This document shows, in pieces, positions 12,029 to 20,762 of a DNA stretch of 64,000 bases. The notes below the pieces were generated by a model. That model ran no database searches and was not told the origin of the DNA. It was given only the letters and a program-made list of their open reading frames with translations. Source of the stretch: Salinibacterium sp. dk2585 (GTDB lineage Bacteria; Actinomycetota; Actinomycetes; Actinomycetales; Microbacteriaceae); contig NZ_CP042856.1 in assembly GCF_008001035.1 (NCBI RefSeq), positions 2,170,001 to 2,234,000 of the forward strand. Direction: 5' to 3'. The stretch's first letter is position 1. Every line of letters starts with the position of its first letter. Both the position numbers and the translations under genes were made by a program.

Positions 12029-12421
12029 GTGTCCACTCGACTGCTGCCCAGCTCACTGCCGCTGTCCTGCGCGGGCGACTTCGCCTGTTCCGACAGCTCG
12101 GGATTCGATGCGGGGATCGTGCTCGCCGTCGTCGGCGCGCTCGCGGTGCTCGTCGTCGCCTCCCTGCTCTTTCGGCATCGACACACCCAGTGGACGTTCC
12201 TCCTCGGATTGCTCGCGCTCGTCACGGGCGCGGCGATCGGCCTCGCACAGCAACCGCCTGCCTCGTTCGGCTGGTTCGCCTACATACCCACCAGCGACAG
12301 CGTGTTCGTGCCGATGATGCCGTCGACCCTTCCCGGGTTGATCCTGGTGGGCACAGGGCTGCTCGTCACGGGAGTGGGGATCGGCGGGATGCTGCGACGC
12401 GGGGCCCCCTTCGAGGACTGA
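12029..12421 (+). CDS. hypothetical small membrane protein
   Basis: 130 residues with about three membrane segments (about 27-47, 55-72 and 102-122) and a short N-terminus containing CAGDFACSD, perhaps outside. No family is recognised. The start is GTG at 12029, with TACTAT five bases upstream, a possible leaderless -10. It is convergent with the MFS gene, 7 bases apart. Confidence 0.55.
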   Translation: MSTRLLPSSLPLSCAGDFACSDSSGFDAGIVLAVVGALAVLVVASLLFRHRHTQWTFLLGLLALVTGAAIGLAQQPPASFGWFAYIPTSDSVFVPMMPSTLPGLILVGTGLLVTGVGIGGMLRRGAPFED

Positions 12422-12428
12422 GTCCGCG

Positions 12429-13763
12429 TCATCCGGCGCTGCGCCTCGACACCTCCGGCAAGCGTGCCCCCGCGAAGACCCCGACGAGTCCCATCGCCGC
12501 GAGGAAGAGGAGTGCCCAGAAGATGTGCGCCGCCGCCAGGAGCGAACTGATGCCACCCACGGCGAGGAGGATGACGCCCATCGCCGTGTTGGAGACGGCG
12601 ACGTAGGCCGTGCGCTTGTCGCCCTCAGCCATGTCGACGATGTAGGTCTTGCGCCCGACCCGCACGCCCGTATGCATCATCGTGAGCACGAAATAGCTGC
12701 CGATGAAGACGAGCGTGCCGAGCCAGCCCTCGCCTGTGAAGCCCGGCAGGGCTGCGACGACGACGGTCAGCACGATCACGGCCGACGCGATCCCCGCCCC
12801 CACGCTCATGAGGCGCTTGCTCGAGCGGTCGGCGAGACGCCCGAACAGGCGCCCGCCGAGCAGCGCCGCGAGGCCTGAGGCGATGATGAAGCCGCCAAGC
12901 CCCGCGAGGGTGTTCGACCCCGACTCGATCGAGAGCGACACGATGAACGGCGGGCTCAGGGCCGAGACCAGCAGGAGGCTCCGCACGAGCACGAAGCTGC
13001 GGAACGGCCGGTCATCGCGAAGGAGTCGCACCATCTGGCCGAACCAGTGCGCATCCTGACGCCGCTTCTCGCTCGTCTGCTGTGGATCATCCGCTGGTTC
13101 CCGGATGCCCGCATAGACGACCGCAACGAGCACCCACAGTGCCGCCCCGCCCGCGAGCAGCCAGGCGAGCTGCCCGGGAGCGAGCTCCTCCCCGCCGATC
13201 ACTCGGATGGCAACGCCCAGGGTGATCGCGACGAGCCCCGCGGCGGCGGTCGCGACCCCGTTGATCTGGCCGCGCTCCCCCTTGGGCACGGTGCGCCCCT
13301 GCACATCCTTGGACGAGATTGAGCACAGGCAGCGCCCGAGCGAAAACACGGCGAGCGCCACGATGATTGCGATGCCGGCCCCGAGCCCCTCTCCCAGCGC
13401 CGCGGTCAAGGCGATCGCCGCGACCGAGAGCGCCTGCACGAGCGCCCCCGCCACGAAGACCCACTTGCGCCGGCGCGCGCGCAGCACAATGGGGGTGAGG
13501 AAGGCCTGCGGCAGCATCGACCCGGACTCGCGGATCGGCACGAGCACACCGACCAGGGCGCTCGGCACGCCCAGCGCCGAGAACAGCCAGGGCAGCACGG
13601 TCGAGGCGTTGACGACCTGGTCGCCGGAGGACTGCAGCGCGTTCGCCAGCACGAGTCGGAGCCCGTTGGGGGCGACATTGCGGCGCACCTCGGCGGGGAG
13701 TTCCGCCTCGGCCTCCTGATTGCGCCGCAGGAGCGCGGAGTAGAGGCCCTCGATCTTGCTCAC
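12429..13763 (-). CDS. major facilitator superfamily transporter
   Basis: 444-residue MFS permease with about 12 hydrophobic segments and a charged central loop (YAGIREPADDPQQTSEKRRQDAHW). Substrate unknown. Some relatives are annotated as drug or sugar efflux proteins, but nothing here decides it. I chose GTG at 13763 (start VSKIEGLYSALLRR) because TACCGT sits exactly six bases upstream, the leaderless spacing seen repeatedly in this window. The frame is open to 13814, which would add 17 residues. Confidence 0.82.
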   Translation of the reverse strand: MSKIEGLYSALLRRNQEAEAELPAEVRRNVAPNGLRLVLANALQSSGDQVVNASTVLPWLFSALGVPSALVGVLVPIRESGSMLPQAFLTPIVLRARRRKWVFVAGALVQALSVAAIALTAALGEGLGAGIAIIVALAVFSLGRCLCSISSKDVQGRTVPKGERGQINGVATAAAGLVAITLGVAIRVIGGEELAPGQLAWLLAGGAALWVLVAVVYAGIREPADDPQQTSEKRRQDAHWFGQMVRLLRDDRPFRSFVLVRSLLLVSALSPPFIVSLSIESGSNTLAGLGGFIIASGLAALLGGRLFGRLADRSSKRLMSVGAGIASAVIVLTVVVAALPGFTGEGWLGTLVFIGSYFVLTMMHTGVRVGRKTYIVDMAEGDKRTAYVAVSNTAMGVILLAVGGISSLLAAAHIFWALLFLAAMGLVGVFAGARLPEVSRRSAG

Positions 13764-13769
13764 CCCTGC

Positions 13770-13775
13770 ACGGTA
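13770..13775 (-). promoter_or_regulatory. -10 box of the MFS gene (leaderless type)
   Basis: TACCGT on the minus strand, then six bases, then the GTG at 13763. Confidence 0.5.
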
Positions 13776-13828
13776 TGCGCGGGCAGGATGCCTCGCCAGT
13801 GAGCATCGCCTCACCTTAGGAGGAGAGA

Positions 13829-14413
13829 ATGGCCCATATGACGTCTCACTCAGACCCGGTGCTCTCGGTCATGGCGGCACGCCGCTCGATCTCCAAGGTG
13901 GGGCCCGAGACCCCAACGGACGCCGAACTCGCGGAACTCCTCACGGCGGTGACGCCCGTGGCCGACCATAAGGCACTGCGGCCGTGGCGACTCATCACAC
14001 TCCGCGGTGACGACCGGATGCGATTGGCTGAGGCGCTGGATGCCGCAGCGGGCGAGACGCGCGCGCCGGGCGAGATCAACAGCAAGCCGTTCCGAGCTGA
14101 GTTGCTGATCGCCGTCGTCGCGAGCCCCAAGGAGCATCCGGCCGTTCCCGTCTGGGAGCAGCATGCGACCGCCGCCGGGGCCGCCCACCTGCTCGAACTC
14201 GCCCTGTGGAGCGCCGGTTGGGGCGTCATGTGGCGCACCGGGATGCTGGCCAACGCGCCCGAGGTGCGAGCCGCCCACGGACTCAGCGATGACGAGCTGC
14301 TCATGGGCTGGCTCTACGTCGGCAGCATCGAGGAATCGTTCAAGGCCCGCATGCTGGAGTCGAAGCGGCCCGCCCTCGACTCATGGCAGTTCCTGGGGCG
14401 CATGCCCCGCTAA
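13829..14413 (+). CDS. nitroreductase family protein
   Basis: 194 residues. An FMN-dependent oxidoreductase of the nitroreductase fold: the N-terminal MAARRSISK loop (about 15-23) contacts the FMN phosphate, DHKALRPWRLI follows, and GWGVMWRTGMLANAPEVRAAHGL lies in the C-terminal half. The natural substrate is not evident. A strong ribosome site (AGGAGAGA) precedes the ATG. It is divergent from the MFS gene. Confidence 0.85.
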   Translation: MAHMTSHSDPVLSVMAARRSISKVGPETPTDAELAELLTAVTPVADHKALRPWRLITLRGDDRMRLAEALDAAAGETRAPGEINSKPFRAELLIAVVASPKEHPAVPVWEQHATAAGAAHLLELALWSAGWGVMWRTGMLANAPEVRAAHGLSDDELLMGWLYVGSIEESFKARMLESKRPALDSWQFLGRMPR

Positions 14414-14529
14414 CCCGGCATACACCCTAAGTGGGGCGGCGATACCGCGAGCAAAGTTGGACTCCAGTCCATATTCTGGTTCGAGTGCGCGAACGCACGC
14501 CTGGACCACACCCCCCGGAGGCCACACCC

Positions 14530-16380
14530 TTGAACGCCACCGCGCCCGCGCGCACTGAGTTCGGACGGCAGGGGTTCATCGGCCAAGCGCGCCGGTTGCT
14601 GCTCGCCGGATTCGCCACCCTGGGTGCCGGCGGCGCTGCCCTGCTCGCCGTTTACGCGGGAAGTCAACTCCTCGTCGCCCTCCTCGTCGCGCCGCTCGTG
14701 GGCTGGGTGTTCCAGGAGGCGATCGCCGCGGCGGGCGTCACCGTCCTCAGCGCGGATGGGATCGCGGCGCTCCTCGGTACTCCCCTGTCGCTGTGGGGCA
14801 TCCTCGCCACGCTCGCGATCGCATGGCTCGGCATCGCGCTGCAGGTCATCGTCATCACGGTCGCGGTGCGCCAGGTGCGGGCCGGGAGCGGCGTGGCGCC
14901 CGCAGCACTCCTCACCGAGACGCTCTCGACACTGCGCCGGCTCTTCCGGCTGAGCTCCCTGCCCCTCTTCTTCTACTTCTTCGTGTTCGCACCCCTCGCC
15001 GGGGGCGGCTTCCTGTCGGCACTCAGCCAAGGGGTCGCGATCCCCTCGTTCATCACCGACGAGATCGTCAAGTCGCCGGCGGGCCTCGCAGGGTACGCCG
15101 CCTTCGTGCTGGCGATGGTGTTCCTCGCGACCCGGTTCGCGTTGACCATTCCCCTCTTCACGGCCGCCGAGGTCACCGGTGCCGGCGCGATGCGCTGGAG
15201 CTGGCGCCTCACCCGCGGGCGGCGAGCCTCCGTATGGGCGCTCGCAACCCTCGTCGCCGTGAGCGGCCTGGCCATCCTGCTCGCGACATCCGCGATCGTC
15301 CTCGCGCCGACCGCCATCGCGGATGCCGTGTGGCCGCCCGCCTCACCGGTGGTCGCCGGCATCAGCCTCGCCATCGCCGAGCTCGTCGGCATCGTGGTCG
15401 TGAGCGCCATGGGGGTCGTCGTCATCGGCGCGATGTGCGAGCTGCTCGACTCCGCGCGGCTCGAGGCACCACCACTGCGCCCCTACGTCGAGCGACGCGC
15501 GCGCCCTCGTCGACGTGGAGCGCAGCTCGGCGTCGCGGCAGCTGCTGTCGTTGTCGTTGCGGCACTCTCGGCCGTCAACGTGCCGGTGCTGCAGGCCGTC
15601 GACCGGGCACCGTCGGCTTTCGTGCTCGCGCACCGCGGCTTCACCCCCGGGGGCGTCGAGAACACCATCTCGTCATTGGATGCGGCGCACGCCGTCGGCA
15701 TCGAGGCGATCGAGATGGATGTCATGCAGACGAAGGACGGAGGGTTCATCGTCATGCACGACAGCACCCTCGGCCGACTGGCAGACATGGACGTCGCGGT
15801 GAAGGACCTCACCTTCGACGAAGCGACCGCGATCGAGGTGCACGACATCAAGGGCCGAACCGACCGCATCCCCTCGCTCGAGGAATACGTCACGCGCGCC
15901 GACGAACTGGGCCAGAAGCTGCTCGTCGAGATCAAGCTGAGCGGTGCCGAGACGCCCGATCACGTTGAACGGCTCGTGGCGGAGTTAGAACACCTGGGAG
16001 TGCTCGGAGACCACCTGTACCACTCGCTCGACCCCGCCAGCGTCGAGACCCTCAAGCGGCTGCGACCGACACTCACGGTCGGCCTCACGATCGCATTCGC
16101 GACGGCGCGGGCCCCGCAGACATCCGCTGACTTCATCGTCGTCGAGAGCGCGACACTGTCACCCGAACTGATTGCCGATGCCCGCACCCAGGGGCTCGGT
16201 GTCTTCACCTGGACCGTCAACAAGCTCGACGTCGCGCGCGCCCAGCTTCGCGACGGGGTCGACGGCATCATCACCGACCACCCCCTCGAGGTCATGGCCG
16301 ACCGCGACCGGATGGAGGCGGAGACCGGCTTCGCCGGCGTGCTCCGGGATGCCATCGAACGCTTCGTGCTCGTCTTCTGA
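14530..16380 (+). CDS. membrane-anchored glycerophosphodiester phosphodiesterase
   Basis: 616 residues. The first half (about 15-350) is a polytopic glycerophosphoryl diester phosphodiesterase membrane domain with about seven or eight helices. The second half (about 362-600) is the GDPD catalytic barrel. The active-site residues are visible: H368-R369 (LAHRGF), E395 and D397 (AIEMDVM), H410-D411 (VMHDS) and a C-terminal TWTVNKLD with DGIITDHP. It hydrolyses glycerophosphodiesters, probably at the outer membrane face. I chose TTG at 14530 because CGGAGG lies eight bases upstream. The ATG at 14431 has no ribosome site. TATTCT at 14472-14477 may be the -10 box. Confidence 0.9.
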   Translation: MNATAPARTEFGRQGFIGQARRLLLAGFATLGAGGAALLAVYAGSQLLVALLVAPLVGWVFQEAIAAAGVTVLSADGIAALLGTPLSLWGILATLAIAWLGIALQVIVITVAVRQVRAGSGVAPAALLTETLSTLRRLFRLSSLPLFFYFFVFAPLAGGGFLSALSQGVAIPSFITDEIVKSPAGLAGYAAFVLAMVFLATRFALTIPLFTAAEVTGAGAMRWSWRLTRGRRASVWALATLVAVSGLAILLATSAIVLAPTAIADAVWPPASPVVAGISLAIAELVGIVVVSAMGVVVIGAMCELLDSARLEAPPLRPYVERRARPRRRGAQLGVAAAAVVVVAALSAVNVPVLQAVDRAPSAFVLAHRGFTPGGVENTISSLDAAHAVGIEAIEMDVMQTKDGGFIVMHDSTLGRLADMDVAVKDLTFDEATAIEVHDIKGRTDRIPSLEEYVTRADELGQKLLVEIKLSGAETPDHVERLVAELEHLGVLGDHLYHSLDPASVETLKRLRPTLTVGLTIAFATARAPQTSADFIVVESATLSPELIADARTQGLGVFTWTVNKLDVARAQLRDGVDGIITDHPLEVMADRDRMEAETGFAGVLRDAIERFVLVF

Positions 16381-16412
16381 CATCGACCGCCCGCCCATCC
16401 AAGGAGCACCAC

Positions 16413-16775
16413 ATGACTGTCAATGACGACGCCCAGGCCACCCCGCCGGGAAACGCATCGCGCCTTGCCGACGTGCTCGGCAGCATCCTGCTTCTCGTGT
16501 TGGCGGTGGGCCTCGCCGTCCCGTTGAGCTTCGCGGGGCTCTTCCTCGCGATGTCGGCCGACGGATGCAGCACCGGCTGCGCCATCTGGCTGTTCGAGTT
16601 CTTCTGGCTCTGGTCGCTCGTGTCGCCGTTCGTCGTCGCGATCGCGACGATCGCCTGGACGGTCGTGCGGCTCATCAAGCGCCGCCGGGCGTGGCGTATC
16701 GCGTTGCTCGGCCTTCCCGCGGTCTTCATCGTGTGGGTGATCGCACCCATCGTCATCTTCGCGATGATGAACTAG
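16413..16775 (+). CDS. hypothetical small membrane protein
   Basis: 120 residues with three hydrophobic segments (about 21-47, 56-84 and 95-118) and a basic loop IKRRRAW. No family is recognised. AAGGAG sits eight bases before the ATG. It follows the GDPD gene by 32 bases, so it is probably cotranscribed. Its TAG stop shares the tetramer CTAG with the stop of the convergent MORN-like gene. Confidence 0.6.
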   Translation: MTVNDDAQATPPGNASRLADVLGSILLLVLAVGLAVPLSFAGLFLAMSADGCSTGCAIWLFEFFWLWSLVSPFVVAIATIAWTVVRLIKRRRAWRIALLGLPAVFIVWVIAPIVIFAMMN

Positions 16776-17020
16776 GCGCCACCCCGGGCGGTCACCTTGT
16801 AGGGCTTGCCCTCCTGGTCGTAGGTGATCCACTCGCCGACCGCCTCGCCCGCGTCGAAATGGCCGGAGCGCTTGAGGGTGCCGTCCAGGCGGTACCACTC
16901 CCAGTACCCGACGGGCTTGCCGTCTTCGACCTTGCCCTTCGACCAGCGCGTGATCCCGTTGGCGTGGTACTTGATCAGGTACCCGTCGATGAACTCTGAC
17001 TTCTTTTGTGCTGCGGCCAT
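16772..17020 (-). CDS. small MORN-repeat-like protein (YwqK-type)
   Basis: 82 residues. Repeated tyrosine/tryptophan-glycine motifs of the form YHANGITRWSKGKVEDGKPVG and WYRLDGTLKRSGHFDAGEAVG indicate two or three MORN-like repeats, as in YwqK-family proteins. Some of these are annotated as toxin-antitoxin components, but no toxin gene is adjacent, so I do not assign that role. The ATG is preceded at six bases by TAGCGT, a leaderless -10 pattern. It is divergent from the acyltransferase and ends in a CTAG shared with the convergent gene. Confidence 0.75.
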   Translation of the reverse strand: MAAAQKKSEFIDGYLIKYHANGITRWSKGKVEDGKPVGYWEWYRLDGTLKRSGHFDAGEAVGEWITYDQEGKPYKVTARGGA

Positions 17021-17026
17021 GTGCTC

Positions 17027-17080
17027 ACGCTAGGGGCGCGCGTTCCCGGCGTCCAGCGGGACCTTGCGCTCCAATAATCT
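17027..17080. promoter_or_regulatory. back-to-back leaderless promoters (MORN-like gene and acyltransferase)
   Basis: TAGCGT on the minus strand (17027-17032) lies six bases before the ATG at 17020. TAATCT on the plus strand (17075-17080) lies six bases before the ATG at 17087. Neither gene has a ribosome site. The 42 bases between the two boxes must hold both -35 regions. Confidence 0.55.
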
Positions 17081-17086
17081 GAATCC

Positions 17087-17689
17087 ATGTTCCTCCGTCG
17101 CCTCGCCGCGCGTGCATTCTGGGCGGTCAGCGGGTGGCGCCTCGCGTCCGAACCCGCACCCGAGCGCCCCACCGTGCTGATCGGCGCACCCCACACCTCC
17201 AACTGGGACTTCGTCTTCATGCTCGCGATCGCGTGGCGTCTCGACATGCACTTCCGCTGGTTGGGCAAGAAGAGTCTCTTCCGCGGATTGGCCGGGCCAA
17301 TCATGCGGGGCCTCGGCGGCATTCCGGTCGACCGGGATGCACCCAGCGCCGTCGTCTCCGAGGTCGTGGAGCGCATCCGGGCCGGGGAGGTCTTCGGGCT
17401 CGTCGTCACCCCCGACGGCACCCGCACGGGCCACACCCACTGGAAGTCGGGCTTCTACCGCATCGCGCGCGAGGCCGAGATGCCCGTCACGCTCGGCTTC
17501 GTCGACCGCACCACGAAGACGTCGGGCCTTGGACCGACCATCGAGTTGACGGGGAGTGTCTCGAACGACATGGACCGCATCCGCGCGTTCTACGCCGACA
17601 AGGCTGGCGTGCGGCCGGAGCACCGCGTCGAGCCACGGCTTCGTGAGGAGACTGGTGGGGAGTCGCAGACCCAGGATCCCCTCGAATGA
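17087..17689 (+). CDS. 1-acylglycerol-3-phosphate acyltransferase family protein (PlsC-like)
   Basis: 200 residues. It carries the acyltransferase HX4D motif as H36-D41 (PHTSNWD), a GGIPVDRD glycine block (about 83-90) and a TPDGTR motif (about 110-115, a variant of EGTR). Family members transfer acyl chains to glycerol-phosphate or related lipids at the membrane. It is shorter than housekeeping PlsC and belongs to the compact branch whose acceptor is not established. The ATG is preceded by TAATCT at six bases, with no ribosome site. Confidence 0.85.
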   Translation: MFLRRLAARAFWAVSGWRLASEPAPERPTVLIGAPHTSNWDFVFMLAIAWRLDMHFRWLGKKSLFRGLAGPIMRGLGGIPVDRDAPSAVVSEVVERIRAGEVFGLVVTPDGTRTGHTHWKSGFYRIAREAEMPVTLGFVDRTTKTSGLGPTIELTGSVSNDMDRIRAFYADKAGVRPEHRVEPRLREETGGESQTQDPLE

Positions 17690-17695
17690 CTGCTC

Positions 17696-17757
17696 TTCGG
17701 GCAAATGATCGCGCCGCGGCACAGTCATCTGCCCGGAATCCAGTCATCCGTGCCGCG
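17696..17757. terminator. nested inverted repeats between convergent acyltransferase and AraC-type gene
   Basis: An imperfect hairpin pairs 17696-17708 with 17725-17738. A second one pairs CGCGGCAC (17715-17722) with GTGCCGCG (17750-17757). The two overlap, so only one can form at a time. The sequence CAGTCATC also appears twice in direct orientation (17723-17730 and 17741-17748). The position after both stop codons fits a bidirectional terminator. Confidence 0.55.
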
Positions 17758-17761
17758 AGGC

Positions 17762-18643
17762 TCACACCAACGGCGACGCTTCGCGCTCGATGGGGAACCA
17801 CAGTTCGCACGTCGCAGTGCTGAAATCCGGGGCACGATCGAGCACCGAGACGATCGACGGACCGGGGCGCAGCCTCCACGGGTTCGACGGGAACCACTCG
17901 GTCGCCGACGCCGCATAGGCCTCCTGAAGCGCCGCGGGATGCGGACCTGCGGTGCGGAACACGACCCACATGCCGGCATCCGCCTCGATCACATCGAGGC
18001 CCTCGGGAACGTGAGCATCAGCATCGATCGCGACGCCGTGCAGGTACGTCAGTTCGCTGCCCTCGGCGTAGTCGGGGTCGATGTCGGCGCTGACCTGCAG
18101 CAGTCCGGACGGCTCGGTACCGCTCAGCTGCTTGAGTCGTTCATGTTCGGATGCCGGCAGCGACGCGATGTGCTCCTGGATGTGCGGGTTGACACCCTCG
18201 TAGATCAGCGGCACACGCACGGCGTGGCCGATCAGGCGGAAGTTTGGTCGCTCGGCGATGCGGGCATCCATTGGGCTGTTCCCTTCGACGGTCAGGCGGA
18301 ACCTGAGTTGCGGTTGGCTGCGAAGGGGACCGCCGGCGCGCCGGACATCACCGTGGCTCACGCCGTGCACGGCACGGAACGCCCGGCCGAATGCCTCGAC
18401 GGAGCCGTACCCGTAGCGCACGGCGATCGTGAGCAGATCCTCGTCGCCGAGCACGTCAGCGGCCGCGACGGTCATGCGCCGACGCCGCACATACTCCGAC
18501 ACCGGCAGCCCCGCCAGCGACGAGAACATGCGGCGCGCGTGGTAGCCCGTCGTGCCCATCGATACGGCGAGCGCGTCGACGTCGAGTTCGTCGCCGAGGT
18601 GCTGCTCGATCTCGTCGACGATCCGGTTGAGGATTCCGATCAT
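17762..18643 (-). CDS. AraC family regulator with GyrI-like effector-binding domain
   Basis: 293 residues. Residues about 5-105 form the double helix-turn-helix of AraC regulators (DVDALAVSMGTTGYHARRMFSSLAG, then TIAVRYGYGSVEAFGRAFRAVHG). Residues about 130-290 form a GyrI-like/SOUL-type small-molecule domain (ARIAERPNFRLIGHAVRVPL, then FRTAGPHPAALQEAY). This layout is known from Rob/SoxS-like multidrug sensors. A ribosome site (GGGAGC) precedes the ATG. Its targets are unknown, and it is divergent from the polysaccharide deacetylase. Confidence 0.88.
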   Translation of the reverse strand: MIGILNRIVDEIEQHLGDELDVDALAVSMGTTGYHARRMFSSLAGLPVSEYVRRRRMTVAAADVLGDEDLLTIAVRYGYGSVEAFGRAFRAVHGVSHGDVRRAGGPLRSQPQLRFRLTVEGNSPMDARIAERPNFRLIGHAVRVPLIYEGVNPHIQEHIASLPASEHERLKQLSGTEPSGLLQVSADIDPDYAEGSELTYLHGVAIDADAHVPEGLDVIEADAGMWVVFRTAGPHPAALQEAYAASATEWFPSNPWRLRPGPSIVSVLDRAPDFSTATCELWFPIEREASPLV

Positions 18644-18802
18644 GGTCGCTCCCTTCGCCCTCCACCCTCGTCGATACCGGATGCCTCGGCCCGACTTCTC
18701 GAGTCCAGTTCGGTCGGATCGCGGAAAGAGCTATCGCATCACGGCGATGAACAGCCAGAATGCCGGAGTGGCCTCCAGTATCCCCGCAGCCCTCATACGA
18801 CC

Positions 18803-19546
18803 ATGAGCATGTCCCGACGGAAATGGCGAATACTCGCCGTGACGTTCTCGACACTCGTCGTAGCGGTGCTCGGCGTCGGCTACGCGACGTACCGCCTCAT
18901 CCCGTCTCGCACGACGCAGCTCGCTGGCGAACTCGTGCACCGCGTGGATACCAACGACCGAGTCGTGGCGCTGACCTTCGACGACGGGCCCACTGAGGCG
19001 GATGCCGCTGCCGTGCTCGACGCACTCGCGGAACGCGGCGTGCTCGCCACCTTCTACCTCAACGGCCGGGAGATCGTAGCGAATCCGGATGCCGTGCAAC
19101 GGATCATCGCGGACGGTCACGAGATCGGCAACCACACCTGGAGTCACCGCTCGATGACGTTCGTGACGTTCGACACCGTGGCAGACGAGGTCGAGTCCAC
19201 AGACAGCGCGATCCGCGCCGCCGGCTACAAGGGCCCCGTCACCTTCCGCCCGCCCTTCGGCAACAAGCTGCTGACCCTGCCCCTTTACCTGGCCCGGCAT
19301 GACCGACTCACCGTCACCTGGGATGTCTCGACCGAGGACTTTTCGGGAGCCGAACAAAGCAGCGCGGACATCGTGGACGGCATCGTCGCGACGACCAGGC
19401 CGGGTTCGATCATCCTGCTGCACCCGTGGTTCGGTCGGACCGCCTCGCAGGAGGCGATCGGTGAGGTCATCGACCGCCTCCTGGCTGAGGGCTACCGCTT
19501 CGTCACGGTGTCAGAGCTCCTCGAGCGGCGCTCCGCACAGCGCTGA
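18803..19546 (+). CDS. membrane-anchored polysaccharide deacetylase (NodB domain)
   Basis: 247 residues. A short basic tail and one membrane segment (about 9-30) are followed by an extracellular carbohydrate esterase 4 domain. The metal site is intact: D60-D61 in LTFDDGP, H111 and H115 in EIGNHTWSH, and RPPFG (about 138-142). Family members remove N-acetyl groups from peptidoglycan or other glycans. Two in-frame ATGs (18803 and 18809) are possible. I chose the first. It is convergent with the DUF1801 gene. Confidence 0.9.
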   Translation: MSMSRRKWRILAVTFSTLVVAVLGVGYATYRLIPSRTTQLAGELVHRVDTNDRVVALTFDDGPTEADAAAVLDALAERGVLATFYLNGREIVANPDAVQRIIADGHEIGNHTWSHRSMTFVTFDTVADEVESTDSAIRAAGYKGPVTFRPPFGNKLLTLPLYLARHDRLTVTWDVSTEDFSGAEQSSADIVDGIVATTRPGSIILLHPWFGRTASQEAIGEVIDRLLAEGYRFVTVSELLERRSAQR

Positions 19547-19558
19547 ACCCGCCGTCGT

Positions 19559-19912
19559 CTAGTCGAGCACGGAGCGGATGATCTCCGCTATGCGCTTCTC
19601 GGTCGCCTCGTCAACGGCCTCGAAGTACCACGCCGCCGGCATCAAGCCGCCCTCGGCTCCGCCTGCCGCCCGGAACGGCGCCTTCTCGGTCAGCGCGAGA
19701 TTCAGGCGTTCGTCGTTGCGCAACGTCACGAGTGCGGGCGTGCTCGCGGACGCGGCGTACGCGGGCATCCCGTACCAGATCCGCGGCTTGAGCTCGGGGG
19801 CCGCGGCCACGATGATGTCGTGCACCCGTTGCACGACCGAACGCCTCGGCTCGTCCATACTCGCGATCTTGTCGAGCACCTGCGCGAGGTTCTTCTCATC
19901 CTTCGATGACAT
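19559..19912 (-). CDS. DUF1801 domain protein (YdhG-like)
   Basis: 117 residues of the DUF1801 fold, recognisable from the central KPRIWYGMPAYA and the hydrophobic LVTLRNDERLNLALTEKAPF. Some relatives are described as frataxin-like iron chaperones, but the role is not settled. I chose the ATG at 19912 because AAAGGA lies six bases upstream. The open frame continues to 19990 without a ribosome site. Confidence 0.75.
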   Translation of the reverse strand: MSSKDEKNLAQVLDKIASMDEPRRSVVQRVHDIIVAAAPELKPRIWYGMPAYAASASTPALVTLRNDERLNLALTEKAPFRAAGGAEGGLMPAAWYFEAVDEATEKRIAEIIRSVLD

Positions 19913-20172
19913 GTCTTGTCCTTTCGCGGGCCGATGCCAGGCATCGGTGCAATGAAGTCGGCGCGTGTGCGCCGCACCCCATCCGGACATGTCCTGAGTT
20001 GCTCAGGCCTCTCCGCGATGATTCACGTGATCCGTCACGTGGAAGCGCTTCGGTGGCGTGCCACCGCAGGCAGTTTAACCGGCGTATGGCCGGAGCGCAC
20101 CCTGGTGTCCGGATGCTTCGTCCCGGCCGTCCGCTCCAACGATCAGGATCGCTGCCTGACACACTGGGTCGC

Positions 20173-20676
20173 ATGACCTCAGAGATCGACCGGTGGGAAG
20201 CATCCGTGGCAGAACTCTGGAACCGGTTCGACTCGCTCGACAGCGAGGACGGGGTCGCGGCCATGCGGGAGTTGACCGACGCATGCCCGGCGGCTGATGG
20301 CCGCGCGGCGTTCGAACTCGCGGGCATGTACGACTCGATGGGATTTGAAGCAGAAGCCGGCGCGGAGTACGAGCGAGCGCTCGAACTCGGTCTCGACGAA
20401 GCTCGGCACGCCCAACTTGCGGTGCAGTACGGATCGACGCTGCGGAACCTCGGACGCCTCGACGAGGCGATCGCCATCCTGAGTGCGGCCCCCACGCATG
20501 AGTCGACGGGGTCCGCTCCGCGGGTCGTGTTGGCCTTGGCCCTCCACAGCGTCGGCCGCAAGGACGAAGCTCTCCGGGTCGCCATCGAAGCGCAGATCGA
20601 CACGTTGCCCCGCTACCAGCGCTCGATGCGCAACTATGCCGCCGCGCTCACTGACCCTGCCAGCTCAGACGCTTGA
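20173..20676 (+). CDS. tetratricopeptide-repeat protein
   Basis: 167 residues, all helical, with TPR-like repeats: AFELAGMYDSMGFEAEAGAEYERALELG, then YGSTLRNLGRLDEAIAILSAA, then ALALHSVGRKDEALRVAIE. Small single-domain relatives occur widely in actinobacteria with unknown partners. The ATG at 20173 removes an implausible N-terminal extension. No strong ribosome site is seen. About 130-150 bases upstream two TCACGTG elements occur (near 20026 and 20035). Confidence 0.75.
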   Translation: MTSEIDRWEASVAELWNRFDSLDSEDGVAAMRELTDACPAADGRAAFELAGMYDSMGFEAEAGAEYERALELGLDEARHAQLAVQYGSTLRNLGRLDEAIAILSAAPTHESTGSAPRVVLALALHSVGRKDEALRVAIEAQIDTLPRYQRSMRNYAAALTDPASSDA

Positions 20677-20762
20677 ACTCCCCGGAGGTCCGCTGCGCGG
20701 CGCGGTAGCTCGGCCATTATCCCGACCGAGCGATGCCGAGATAACCCCTTCGCAGACCGTCG

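Noticed and set aside
16772-17020. Antitoxin of a toxin-antitoxin pair (YwqK annotation)
   Set aside because: No toxin-like gene beside it. The neighbours are a membrane protein and an acyltransferase.
17705-18802. N-terminal extension of the polysaccharide deacetylase frame
   Set aside because: It runs antisense to the AraC/GyrI gene. The deacetylase begins naturally at its membrane anchor (18803).
20024-20046. Two TCACGTG elements upstream of the TPR gene as an operator
   Set aside because: Short, common in GC-rich DNA and with no regulator nearby. Noted in the gene entry but not called.
20709-20740. Terminator between the TPR and TetR genes (CTCGGC/GCCGAG)
   Set aside because: Only six pairs with an 20-base loop and no T-run.
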